DNA of 5,627 bases. It comes from Legionellales bacterium (GTDB lineage: Bacteria; Pseudomonadota; Gammaproteobacteria; Legionellales; Legionellaceae). The translations under genes were made by a program, and so were the position numbers. The DNA lies in assembly GCA_003489505.1 (NCBI GenBank), contig DNMA01000039.1, forward strand, positions 1 through 5,627, written 5' to 3'. This document shows, one piece after another, positions 1 through 5,627 of the stretch. Each line of letters opens with the position of its first letter. Positions within the stretch are counted from its first letter, which is position 1. The notes under the pieces were generated by a model. The model was not told where the DNA came from. It made no database searches and saw nothing but the letters and a program-made list of their open reading frames with translations.

Positions 1-2613
1 TTTGATTTCTAAGGTGATAAAGGCCAAAAAGAAATTATTAAAAAGAAGAGTATTCTCAATGAAAAACTCATCCTCTTTTTCCAAGACAATATCAAAATAA
101 CTGATGGTTGCTTGACAAATCAATTTCTCAAGTTTGGATTTTTGTGAAATCATTTTAGTGGTTAAAAGAATATCAGTGGTCAAGAAAATTAAAAAATTAA
201 TACTCAGGTGCTCTGGATGAGCAACCATATGATCGATAATCCTTTCTAGTTGTTCATCTTCTAAAAAGTCATTGAGAAATGGTGGACTATCAGGGGAAAT
301 TTTATAGCTTAGAAATTCACAGTAGTCATATGAATCTAAAAATAAAGGTTCTCTAGAACTGCTTTCTAACCGCATGGAGACATCTGAATGTTGATCAATC
401 ATGCACTTCATGGTCGGCACCACACCTGCTTGTCTGATATATTGGCAATAGCCTCGGTGGTCCATATTGAAATGCCGTGCTACATGTTGATTATAGAAAG
501 CTGCACTTGATATGCTGGCATCAACTCTATCAAGAATGAATCTTAAACCTGCATATTTATACATTTCCATTGTAACGACACTTGCTCTAGGTTGTTTGCT
601 TTTTGCCGCTTTTGAACCACTAGGCAGTGGGGTGACTGCCGGGGTAGGAGCGCCAGCTGCTGCAGCAGTTTTTTTGGCTTTTGCTTTTGGTGTTAGTTTT
701 GGAGTTTCTGCCGCCAACTCAGTGACGCGGGCTGAAGGCACTTTGGATTCATACCAAGCTTGGTATGGAATGCCAGTATCTTTTTGAATATTTCGCTCAT
801 AAGCAGATTGGGCTTGGCGATATAAACCATATTGCATCAGTCTAAAGATTTCTGATTCCCAGTCTGTATTGACTACCAATGCTTGTGCTGCAGCGGCCGT
901 TGGAGTCGGTGTTAATAATTCGACAGGAAAGAGTCTATTGATAAAATGTCGAATCGCATGGGTTCTGGGTTCGACCACAAGGAGGCCTTGATGACTTCTG
1001 GATGCTGCAATAATCCATTGATTTAAGCAGCTTAAGTAAGATTCATTCAGTTCTTTTTTAGCGCCATGCTTAAATTCCTTTGATTCAGGAGAGTTTAATT
1101 CTCTAGACATTTCAGTCACGATAGGATTTTGACCTAAATGATATAAAACGATGAGGTCATAGCCTAAGCCTAAAATTTCTTCAGGGGTAAATATCAAAGG
1201 AGTTTCAAACAATCTTTCTGCTTGTGCTTTGAGTTCTGGTGAAGTAATGACCGCCCAATTCGTACTGTTTTGCGGAAGATGGGCTTTAATTTTTGCCATA
1301 TCACTGGATTCATTGTACAAATGCACTTGTCCCATTTCAGGTTTTTTGCTTTCATATTTTAAAATACTTTTTTTATCCGGGCGGCCTTGGGCCAAAGCGT
1401 ATTTAACGTCTAAAACATTATTAATGAGTTCAATGACTCGTCTTGGACATCTAAAACTACCGCTTAAGGTGATGTTTGTTAAGGGAATATGTCTGTCATG
1501 ACATAAAGCCTCAAATCTTGACATATTTCTTCGGTCACCATGGATACGTTGGTGTCTATCAAAGCCGGCGAGCATCGAACAATCTTTTGCTAAAAACATG
1601 ATTTGAAATAATTGATGGGGGGTAAATGATTGAGATTCATCAAGATAAATTAAATCATATTCTGCTTGACTGGTGAGGCGACTAAATAGGGCATGATAGT
1701 TTTCTGAAAAATTAAAATGGGATTTAAACGTTTGAAATAAATCCCAGGCGGCATTTCTATCTTCTGTCGTTAAAAAGATAGATTGACGTTCTCCCAAGGC
1801 TACATAATTTTCTTTACGGGGAATGACCATCATTAAGGCCAATTCTTTGAGGAGCAGTTCTTTATTCACCGATGAAAAACCAGGTGCTCGACTGAGCCAT
1901 CTCAAAAGGTCTTCTGTATCAATGGCAGGTGTAGTAAATAATTCATCATAAATTTTAAACGCTGCTCTGCCATCGCCATTGAGCTTTGCCCAATGCGTTT
2001 TCATTTCTTCTAATAAATGGGGAAAAGGGGCAATGTAAAGTACTTTAGTTTCTGCTCCCGGGTGGCTATTGAGATAGTCACTGAGAGCACAAAGTCCTAC
2101 ACAGGTTTTACCGGAGCCTGCTTCACCTTCAATCAGAGCCGGTAGGTGAAATGCTAATTTGAGAATATCAGATTGAATCGGTGATAATTCAATCATCTGG
2201 CCCTGAAAATAATGCATTCTTTGATAAGAAAAGTCACCTTCTTCGGTTTGAATATCTAACTCTAGGGCTTCAGGATGCGGGATTTTGACAATATCTTCTT
2301 CACCAAGACGGCCAAAAAAGTCTTGAATATAATGATTATCAAGAAATCGACATTGGTCATACTCATGATTTTCTAAAACATCTAAAATCAGGAGTGAGGA
2401 TACACCCTCTCGTGGAATACTGGTAAAGATCATACGCGCTTTTTCATTAATACGAGCGCTGAATATACACTTGCTGCGGTGTTGTAGTTTTTCAATATCA
2501 GCAGACGCATAGTGACCTGCTAATAATTTCTGTATGACTCCAGCGAGTAATGTTTCGTAATCATCAAGTGATTTTAATAAAAATATCTGTTCCCAGTAGT
2601 AAACTTTTTTCAT
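1..2613 (-). CDS. UvrD/Rep-like superfamily 1 helicase with N-terminal RelE/ParE-like domain (C-terminus beyond window)
   Basis: The frame is open for 871 codons from ATG at 2613 to the left edge, so the C-terminus is missing. Seen in order: a RelE/ParE-like segment at residues 15-97 (EKL, then FSARINEKARMIF, then LLILDVLENHEYD); a Q-motif-like LSPIQ at 143-147; Walker A GEAGSGKT at 163-170; motif Ia-like LYIAPFPHL at 192-200; Walker B LIYLDESQ at 321-328; motif III LAGFDRHQ at 348-355; motif IV LSGSFRCPRR at 383-392; motif V TPEEILGLGYDLIVLY at 476-491; motif VI IAASRSHQGL at 535-544. ATP-binding and hydrolysis residues (K169, D325, E326, Q355, R388, R539) are present, so ATPase activity is expected. 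Ala/Pro/Thr/Lys-rich linkers (about 568-577 and 632-677) lead to a helical, unassigned region from 680. The start is supported by TTTAGG eight bases upstream and an in-frame TAG just before it. The gene follows the 449-aa gene by 32 nt and is probably cotranscribed with it. Resemblance to eukaryotic TRANK1-like helicases is from memory of motif style. Nucleic-acid substrate and role are unknown. Confidence 0.9.
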   Translation of the reverse strand, partial: MKKVYYWEQIFLLKSLDDYETLLAGVIQKLLAGHYASADIEKLQHRSKCIFSARINEKARMIFTSIPREGVSSLLILDVLENHEYDQCRFLDNHYIQDFFGRLGEEDIVKIPHPEALELDIQTEEGDFSYQRMHYFQGQMIELSPIQSDILKLAFHLPALIEGEAGSGKTCVGLCALSDYLNSHPGAETKVLYIAPFPHLLEEMKTHWAKLNGDGRAAFKIYDELFTTPAIDTEDLLRWLSRAPGFSSVNKELLLKELALMMVIPRKENYVALGERQSIFLTTEDRNAAWDLFQTFKSHFNFSENYHALFSRLTSQAEYDLIYLDESQSFTPHQLFQIMFLAKDCSMLAGFDRHQRIHGDRRNMSRFEALCHDRHIPLTNITLSGSFRCPRRVIELINNVLDVKYALAQGRPDKKSILKYESKKPEMGQVHLYNESSDMAKIKAHLPQNSTNWAVITSPELKAQAERLFETPLIFTPEEILGLGYDLIVLYHLGQNPIVTEMSRELNSPESKEFKHGAKKELNESYLSCLNQWIIAASRSHQGLLVVEPRTHAIRHFINRLFPVELLTPTPTAAAAQALVVNTDWESEIFRLMQYGLYRQAQSAYERNIQKDTGIPYQAWYESKVPSARVTELAAETPKLTPKAKAKKTAAAAGAPTPAVTPLPSGSKAAKSKQPRASVVTMEMYKYAGLRFILDRVDASISSAAFYNQHVARHFNMDHRGYCQYIRQAGVVPTMKCMIDQHSDVSMRLESSSREPLFLDSYDYCEFLSYKISPDSPPFLNDFLEDEQLERIIDHMVAHPEHLSINFLIFLTTDILLTTKMISQKSKLEKLICQATISYFDIVLEKEDEFFIENTLLFNNFFLAFITLEIK
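583..720 (-). other. Ala/Pro/Lys-rich low-complexity linker inside the helicase gene
   Basis: Residues 632-677 of the helicase are almost entirely Ala, Pro, Thr, Lys and Ser, with runs such as PKAKAKKTAAAAGAPTPAV. The underlying DNA is locally richer in G and C than its surroundings. The segment separates the helicase core from the C-terminal region and is most simply a flexible, basic, disordered tether. A shorter related tract, TPTPTAAAAQ at residues 568-577 (883-912), lies just after motif VI. Confidence 0.7.
2323..2571 (-). other. RelE/ParE-like domain segment at the N-terminus of the helicase
   Basis: Residues 15-97 of the helicase have the pattern of RelE/ParE/YoeB-fold toxins: a helical hairpin, then a short EKLQ element, a strand with FSARINEKARMIF, and a strand pair LLILDVLENHEYD. 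In free toxins this fold cleaves mRNA or targets gyrase. In fused form ahead of UvrD-like ATPases it is more likely a structural or nucleic-acid-binding module. The match is judged by eye from the hydrophobic pattern and the R-x-N-x-x-x-R-x-I-F string; no catalytic assignment is made. Confidence 0.55.
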
Positions 2614-2645
2614 TGAATAAACCTAAATGTTGCATAAGCGAGTGC

Positions 2646-3995
2646 TTAGGCTTTTTGTAAATATTGAAAGTAAGGTTTTGATTCTTCATCGTTTTGGGCT
2701 ATCTTAGGGATGGTCGTTAGGGGTTTACAATCTTCTGGCAATAATTTCAAGGCCCCTTGATCGATAAACATACAAAAAGCTTCAAAGTTTTTTTCTAAAA
2801 ACATTTTAGACAGCAAGTCTAGAACAATAAATTGTTGATGTGATTTCATAACTCGTGATTCCTTGCAATGCGCTTTTAAGCTATTGCGGTAGGCAAGCTG
2901 GGTTTGATACATAAAATTTGCAATAGCAATCAAATCTTTTCTTAAAGGGAAGTCTTGAGTTTCTATTTTTTCGATTAAGGTTTTACTCAATGCTTGATAA
3001 TTAACATCCATTACAAACTGCGCATTGATGGCTTTAACAAGAGCGAGATTCCCAGATAGAATACTATCTTGATAGAGTGTTTGTATCGATTGCATCAGGT
3101 CTTCTTCTGTTTTAGGGTGACTATCGATAACGTAGGGAGTCAGTTCATGTTGAGGGAATCCGCTTTGCATTTCTTTTAATAACAGTTCTAAATTACCAAA
3201 GCTTATAAAAAATAAATCATTCTTTAATTGATTAATCATTTCTTGTAAGCCTTTCAGCGAGTAAGGGCGTTGGTGCGCATCCATGTATGGAGCAATCGAT
3301 AGATAGTACTTATTTAAAATATCTAAATGTTGAATCGCATAAGAACCTAAGTATATCTTAGGTGGCTTACTAATATTAAAGGATTTTAGGGTTTTTTGAT
3401 AATTACTTTGGAGGACATGAAATTTTTTCAGCTGTTTTTCTAATTGATTTTTATAATCTTGAAGGTGTGTTTCGATTCGATAGCCCCAAGTTTTCTTTGC
3501 TATTTGAATTAATTTCTCAAGGGTAAAACTTTCATGATTTGCATCGAGTGGCTGAAAGATTTTATTGAGCTTGGATAAATCAAAAGTCGCTACAGCTTTT
3601 AAGGAGATATCTTCTTTAATCAGCATTTGATGATTGGTGTAGCGGTAATTGATACGAGTGATTTTATTCGTATCTTTATTGAAAAATACGCTAAATTTTA
3701 GTTTTTCTTGTTCATCATTGGGGTTGATAAAGCAGCAGGTATAATGAATATCACTTTCATACTGAAATTTTTCTTCTACACTAAAATGATGATTATGAAA
3801 CTTTAAACCATGAAAAAACTTTCGTAAATGAATGTTATATTGTTTAGGGTTTTTAAAAAAATGGGTCGGATGAATAATAAAGCAATAGCTTTGGTGTTTG
3901 TCATTAATGGCCTTATTTAAAAAAGAGTCTTCTAATGTCTCTGCGCAAACTAATTCATCAATATAATAATAAAAACCACTAGACCCATTATCCAT
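2646..3995 (-). CDS. Orphan 449-aa protein, coiled coil and possible degenerate ankyrin-like helices
   Basis: I do not recognise a family. The predicted protein has no signal peptide or membrane segment and should be cytosolic or delivered elsewhere by an unseen signal. The N-terminal third (1-150) is rich in His, Phe and Tyr with beta-like strands (YTCCFINP, LKFSVFF, ITRINYRYT). Residues 172-205 are Lys/Gln/Leu-rich and likely a coiled coil. The C-terminal part is helical. SGNLALVKAINAQFVMDVNYQAL (314-336) and LEKNFEAFCMFIDQGA (400-415) recall worn ankyrin repeats, without the canonical TPLH core. ATG at 3995 is the first possible start, because an in-frame TAA lies at 4011-4013; the upstream AGAGAAG is only a modest Shine-Dalgarno signal. 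A near-consensus promoter sits about 27 bases upstream. The helicase gene follows after 32 nt, so a functional partnership is plausible but not shown. Confidence 0.85.
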   Translation of the reverse strand: MDNGSSGFYYYIDELVCAETLEDSFLNKAINDKHQSYCFIIHPTHFFKNPKQYNIHLRKFFHGLKFHNHHFSVEEKFQYESDIHYTCCFINPNDEQEKLKFSVFFNKDTNKITRINYRYTNHQMLIKEDISLKAVATFDLSKLNKIFQPLDANHESFTLEKLIQIAKKTWGYRIETHLQDYKNQLEKQLKKFHVLQSNYQKTLKSFNISKPPKIYLGSYAIQHLDILNKYYLSIAPYMDAHQRPYSLKGLQEMINQLKNDLFFISFGNLELLLKEMQSGFPQHELTPYVIDSHPKTEEDLMQSIQTLYQDSILSGNLALVKAINAQFVMDVNYQALSKTLIEKIETQDFPLRKDLIAIANFMYQTQLAYRNSLKAHCKESRVMKSHQQFIVLDLLSKMFLEKNFEAFCMFIDQGALKLLPEDCKPLTTIPKIAQNDEESKPYFQYLQKA

Positions 3996-4021
3996 TTGCT
4001 TCTCTTTGAGTTAAATGCTTT

Positions 4022-4051
4022 ATTTTATGTCTTTTTTTTGCGCAATGTCAA
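4022..4051 (-). promoter_or_regulatory. Sigma70-type promoter for the 449-aa protein/helicase unit
   Basis: Read on the minus strand, a perfect -35 TTGACA (4051-4046) is separated by 18 bases from a -10 TAAAAT (4027-4022, 5 of 6 consensus). Transcription would start near 4015, giving a leader of about 20 bases before ATG 3995. The spacer contains a run of eight A residues (plus-strand T8 at 4032-4039). No operator-like palindrome was seen. Confidence 0.75.
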
Positions 4052-4100
4052 TAACTTTACAGCCTGCTTTTGTAAGAAAAATATACAAAATGAAAAACTG

Positions 4101-4109
4101 TGCTAAAAT
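4101..4109 (+). promoter_or_regulatory. Extended -10 promoter for the exported 134-aa protein
   Basis: TGCTAAAAT matches the extended -10 form TGnTAtAAT with one mismatch. No good -35 lies at 16-18 bases upstream, which fits extended -10 promoters. The start would be near 4116, leaving a leader of about 35 bases. An alternative is TTTACA (4056-4061) with TATACA (4082-4087), but its 20-base spacing is poor. Confidence 0.5.
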
Positions 4110-4138
4110 TGAACATGTAAGGAATGATATTTTTTAAT

Positions 4139-4144
4139 AAGGAG
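4139..4144 (+). promoter_or_regulatory. Shine-Dalgarno site that sets the start of the 134-aa protein
   Basis: AAGGAG lies six bases before ATG 4151, an ideal spacing. The upstream in-frame ATG at 4124 would add nine residues ahead of the signal peptide and has only AAGG one base away, so 4151 is preferred. Confidence 0.85.
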
Positions 4145-4150
4145 ATATTG

Positions 4151-4555
4151 ATGAAAAAGTTCATTCATACTTGTTTACTCATTACTTCTTTAGGATTGGG
4201 AACAAGTTTTTCAGTTCAAGCATCTAATATAGTGACGGATACTGTAGATGATACAGGCCAAGTTATCCATTCTACCTTGTTTGGTTGGAATGATTGGCAT
4301 CCTGATTATCTTTTAGAAGATAAAGACACTGGTTATAAAAGTTATCTCGATGGTGTCGACTATGGTACCAAGTTAGATGATCCATCTTATATCCATAAAG
4401 ATTATAGTCATTATTATGGAGATAGGTTAACTGATCTTCGTACTCATCGCTCAGGAACAATTACTGGCGTGAAAGACCAAGGCACCATGGACGTATTATC
4501 TTCAAAAGGTAATATGGTTCGATACGAATATGTTGTCTTTAAAGTAAAAAAATAG
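4151..4555 (+). CDS. Small exported (periplasmic or secreted) orphan protein, 134 aa
   Basis: Residues 1-24 are a textbook Sec signal peptide: MKK, a hydrophobic core (CLLITSLGLGTSF), and a type I cleavage motif VQA before SN. There is no lipobox, because the Cys at position 8 lies within the hydrophobic core. The mature chain of about 110 residues is rich in Asp, Tyr and Trp (for example GWNDWHPDY, DYSHYYGD) and ends in a beta-like stretch, SGTITGVKDQG to YEYVVFKVKK (101-134), that could form a small barrel. There are no Cys residues in the mature part, so no disulfides. I do not recognise a family. It is transcribed divergently from the 449-aa gene and closes with its own strong terminator, so it is probably a monocistronic unit. 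Confidence 0.85.
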   Translation: MKKFIHTCLLITSLGLGTSFSVQASNIVTDTVDDTGQVIHSTLFGWNDWHPDYLLEDKDTGYKSYLDGVDYGTKLDDPSYIHKDYSHYYGDRLTDLRTHRSGTITGVKDQGTMDVLSSKGNMVRYEYVVFKVKK

Positions 4556-4570
4556 TTTCTGGATGACTTC

Positions 4571-4604
4571 AGCCTAGATAATGTTATTATCTAGGCTTTT
4601 TTTT
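4571..4604 (+). terminator. Intrinsic terminator after the 134-aa protein gene
   Basis: A perfect 12-bp stem (AGCCTAGATAAT, 4571-4582, with its complement at 4586-4597) closes a GTT loop and runs straight into eight T residues (4597-4604). It begins 15 bases after the stop codon. The opposite side lacks a T tract on the minus strand, so it should work only rightward. Confidence 0.92.
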
Positions 4605-4618
4605 ATTTTTGAGGTTTT

Positions 4619-4954
4619 ATGAAAAGATTTGGTTTTATTTTACAAGTGTTATGGCATCTGGTTTGTCGAAAAGACTCCTCGATTGCTGAAATTAACTCTT
4701 TAAGTCATTGGCAAGAGCAATTATCCCACGGAGGGCACACAGGCTCTTTTGAGCATATGACAATAACGGATGCTAGATGTTTAATGCATTATGTGCAAAC
4801 CAGAGAAAATAATGTCTTAGAAAACGTTGTGGATTCTCATGCTTATGATGTCTTTCAAGCGATTCATCTGTTGAATCCAGAAATCTTAAAAGATTTTTGG
4901 ACGAAAAAATATCAAAACAATGATACACATTGTGGTTTGGTACCTAAGTATTAA
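4619..4954 (+). CDS. Orphan 111-aa protein
   Basis: I do not recognise a family. The ATG at 4619 is preceded by GAGG with four bases of spacing, which is short but usable. The N-terminus (FGFILQVLWHLV, residues 4-15) is hydrophobic or amphipathic but is followed directly by CRKD with no clear cleavage site, so a membrane-associated or buried helix is as likely as a signal. The rest looks soluble and helical, with several His (HWQEQLSHGGH, 30-40) and three Cys (16, 54, 104). The gene starts 14 bases after the T tract of the upstream terminator, leaving little room for its own promoter. It may depend on readthrough or on a promoter buried in the terminator region (GATAAT at 4577-4582 is a weak -10 candidate). 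Its stop codon overlaps the end of the opposing phospholipase gene by 11 bases. It could be spurious, but its Shine-Dalgarno site and ordinary composition favour a real gene. Confidence 0.65.
   Translation: MKRFGFILQVLWHLVCRKDSSIAEINSLSHWQEQLSHGGHTGSFEHMTITDARCLMHYVQTRENNVLENVVDSHAYDVFQAIHLLNPEILKDFWTKKYQNNDTHCGLVPKY
4904..4933 (-). terminator. Possible weak intrinsic terminator for the phospholipase gene
   Basis: On the minus strand, ten bases after the TAG at 4944, ACAATG (4933-4928) can pair with CATTGT (4922-4917) around a five-base loop, followed by TTTGATATTTTTT. Position and U-rich tail suit a terminator, but the stem is only six pairs with two G-C. It lies inside the 3' coding end of the opposing 111-aa gene. 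Confidence 0.35.
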
Positions 4955-5627
4955 AAAAATCTAAAATGGCGTCACTATTGTTTTCTAGCGTTTCATCATA
5001 ACCAATATTAAAAATTTCTGAGGTAAAACTCGATTCAAACAATAAGAAGCTGGTTAAATCCCCAGATTGACTGCTGGCGCCAAATAAGCTTAATAAGGTT
5101 TTAATGCCACTGGGAATTTTATTGTAATTATTAACAGCAATTTTGGCCAAGTCGGTGGTAGGACGTAAGTGTAAAGTTTTAACGTTGGTCCATGGGGAAT
5201 GTTTTTTATTCCATACAGAAATCATATCACTGATTTCATTGAGGTGTTGCACAATTTCAATATCTCTATCGAGGTTATCTTGGAATAAACTGTTGAGCAT
5301 GCCACCAAGAATTTGTGCAAAGCCAATCTGAGATATTTTTTGGCGTTCGACCATGCCCATGGGGTGACGATTACTGATAATTAAAATCTTTTCAGCTTTA
5401 GAGTTAATTTGCCCTCTTAAGGGTGATATCAAACCCATACTGCCATCACCAAAAAATTTATCGTCAATAGTAATGGGTGAAAAAAATAAAGGCAATGCGC
5501 CAGAGGCTAATAGGTGGTCAACAGTGATATCTGTAGTATTAGATATATGTTTGTAGTGTTGCCAGTGTTTGAAGTCAGGGTCATTTTGCTGACAAAAAGA
5601 AATGTTTTGCTGGGTATCATAACAAGA
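4944..5627 (-). CDS. Patatin-like phospholipase (C-terminal 227 residues; N-terminus beyond window)
   Basis: This is predicted to be a serine lipid acyl hydrolase of the patatin family, which cleaves acyl chains from phospholipids with a Ser-Asp dyad. The frame is open from the right edge to TAG at 4944. Numbering from the edge, the fragment shows the family block LLASGALPLFFSPI (39-52), then FGDGSMG (59-65) with the catalytic Asp at 61, then a strand KILIISNRH. The later part has RPTTDLAKIA (155-164) and a C-terminal signature, FLLFESSFTSEIFNIGYDE (194-212), typical of bacterial patatin-like proteins of about 350-400 aa. The oxyanion-loop glycines and the GxSxG serine must lie upstream and cannot be checked. 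The in-frame TTG at 5495 is an internal Leu within the LLASGALP block, not a start. The C-terminus overlaps the opposing 111-aa gene by 11 bases. Confidence 0.92.
   Translation of the reverse strand, partial: SCYDTQQNISFCQQNDPDFKHWQHYKHISNTTDITVDHLLASGALPLFFSPITIDDKFFGDGSMGLISPLRGQINSKAEKILIISNRHPMGMVERQKISQIGFAQILGGMLNSLFQDNLDRDIEIVQHLNEISDMISVWNKKHSPWTNVKTLHLRPTTDLAKIAVNNYNKIPSGIKTLLSLFGASSQSGDLTSFLLFESSFTSEIFNIGYDETLENNSDAILDFFNT

Noticed and set aside
512..787. Plus-strand 91-codon open frame with a hydrophobic Ala/Val/Phe-rich product
   Set aside because: It is antisense to the helicase linker region. Its apparent membrane character comes from reading Ala/Lys codons backwards, and it has no convincing Shine-Dalgarno site.
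1229..1501. Plus-strand 90-codon open frame
   Set aside because: It is a shadow of the helicase gene between motifs III and V; the minus-strand frame has clear family motifs.
2632..2651. Small hairpin (TAAGC/GCTTA) between the 449-aa and helicase genes as a terminator
   Set aside because: Only five continuous pairs and no U tract; it does not break the unit, though it might affect translation locally.
2646..2700. C-terminal type IV secretion signal (acidic DEES, then hydrophobic near the end) on the 449-aa protein
   Set aside because: One short acidic cluster is too weak, and no lineage marker supports a Dot/Icm-bearing host genome.
1..3995. A Gabija-type defence system
   Set aside because: A UvrD-like helicase is present, but the partner shows no OLD-family ATPase or Toprim motifs, so there is no basis for the call.
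4124..4150. Earlier ATG for the 134-aa protein
   Set aside because: It would put nine residues before the MKK of a normal signal peptide, and its AAGG is one base away. AAGGAG before 4151 is far better.
4272..4460. Minus-strand 62-codon open frame
   Set aside because: It lies antisense within the 134-aa exported protein gene, which has a signal peptide, ribosome site and terminator.
5143..5331. Plus-strand 62-codon open frame
   Set aside because: It is antisense to the phospholipase gene and has no supporting signals.
5493..5495. TTG as a start codon for the phospholipase
   Set aside because: The frame continues upstream to the window edge, and the TTG codes for Leu in the conserved LLASGALP block.
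4944..5627. Phospholipase as a secreted virulence effector
   Set aside because: Its C-terminal signature matches widespread, ordinary bacterial patatin-like proteins, and the N-terminus needed to judge export is outside the window.

Overview
The window is an AT-rich stretch of what looks like a gammaproteobacterial genome. Promoters are sigma70-like, Shine-Dalgarno signals are present, and one gene has an E. coli-type terminator. The gene content (a UvrD-like helicase resembling eukaryotic TRANK1-type proteins, a patatin-like phospholipase, and several orphan proteins) would fit a host-associated or intracellular lineage such as the Legionellales. That assignment is inference from protein flavour only; no marker gene is present. 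I see no tRNA, rRNA, insertion sequence, integrase, attachment site or CRISPR array.

Layout. Positions 1-2613 (minus) hold most of a large superfamily 1 helicase gene. It reads open for 871 codons and leaves the window at its left edge. Upstream of it, with a 32-nt gap, is an unrecognised 449-aa protein (2646-3995, minus). The two very likely form one transcription unit fired from a near-consensus promoter at 4022-4051. The divergent intergenic region (3996-4150) also carries an extended -10 promoter facing right. That promoter serves a small exported protein of 134 aa (4151-4555, plus), which ends at a strong intrinsic terminator (4571-4604). A 111-aa orphan gene (4619-4954, plus) starts just after this terminator. 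Its 3' end overlaps, tail to tail, the 3' end of a patatin-like phospholipase gene (4944-5627, minus) whose N-terminus lies beyond the right edge.

How the genes may work together. The only clear functional unit is the minus-strand pair: the orphan 449-aa protein (coiled coil plus possible degenerate ankyrin-like helices) and the helicase. The helicase begins with a RelE/ParE-like fold, carries a full set of SF1 motifs with unusual motifs III and V, and ends in a long unassigned C-terminal region after Ala/Pro/Lys-rich linkers. This pair is the best candidate here for an undescribed system. The exported protein, the 111-aa protein and the phospholipase have no visible link to it.
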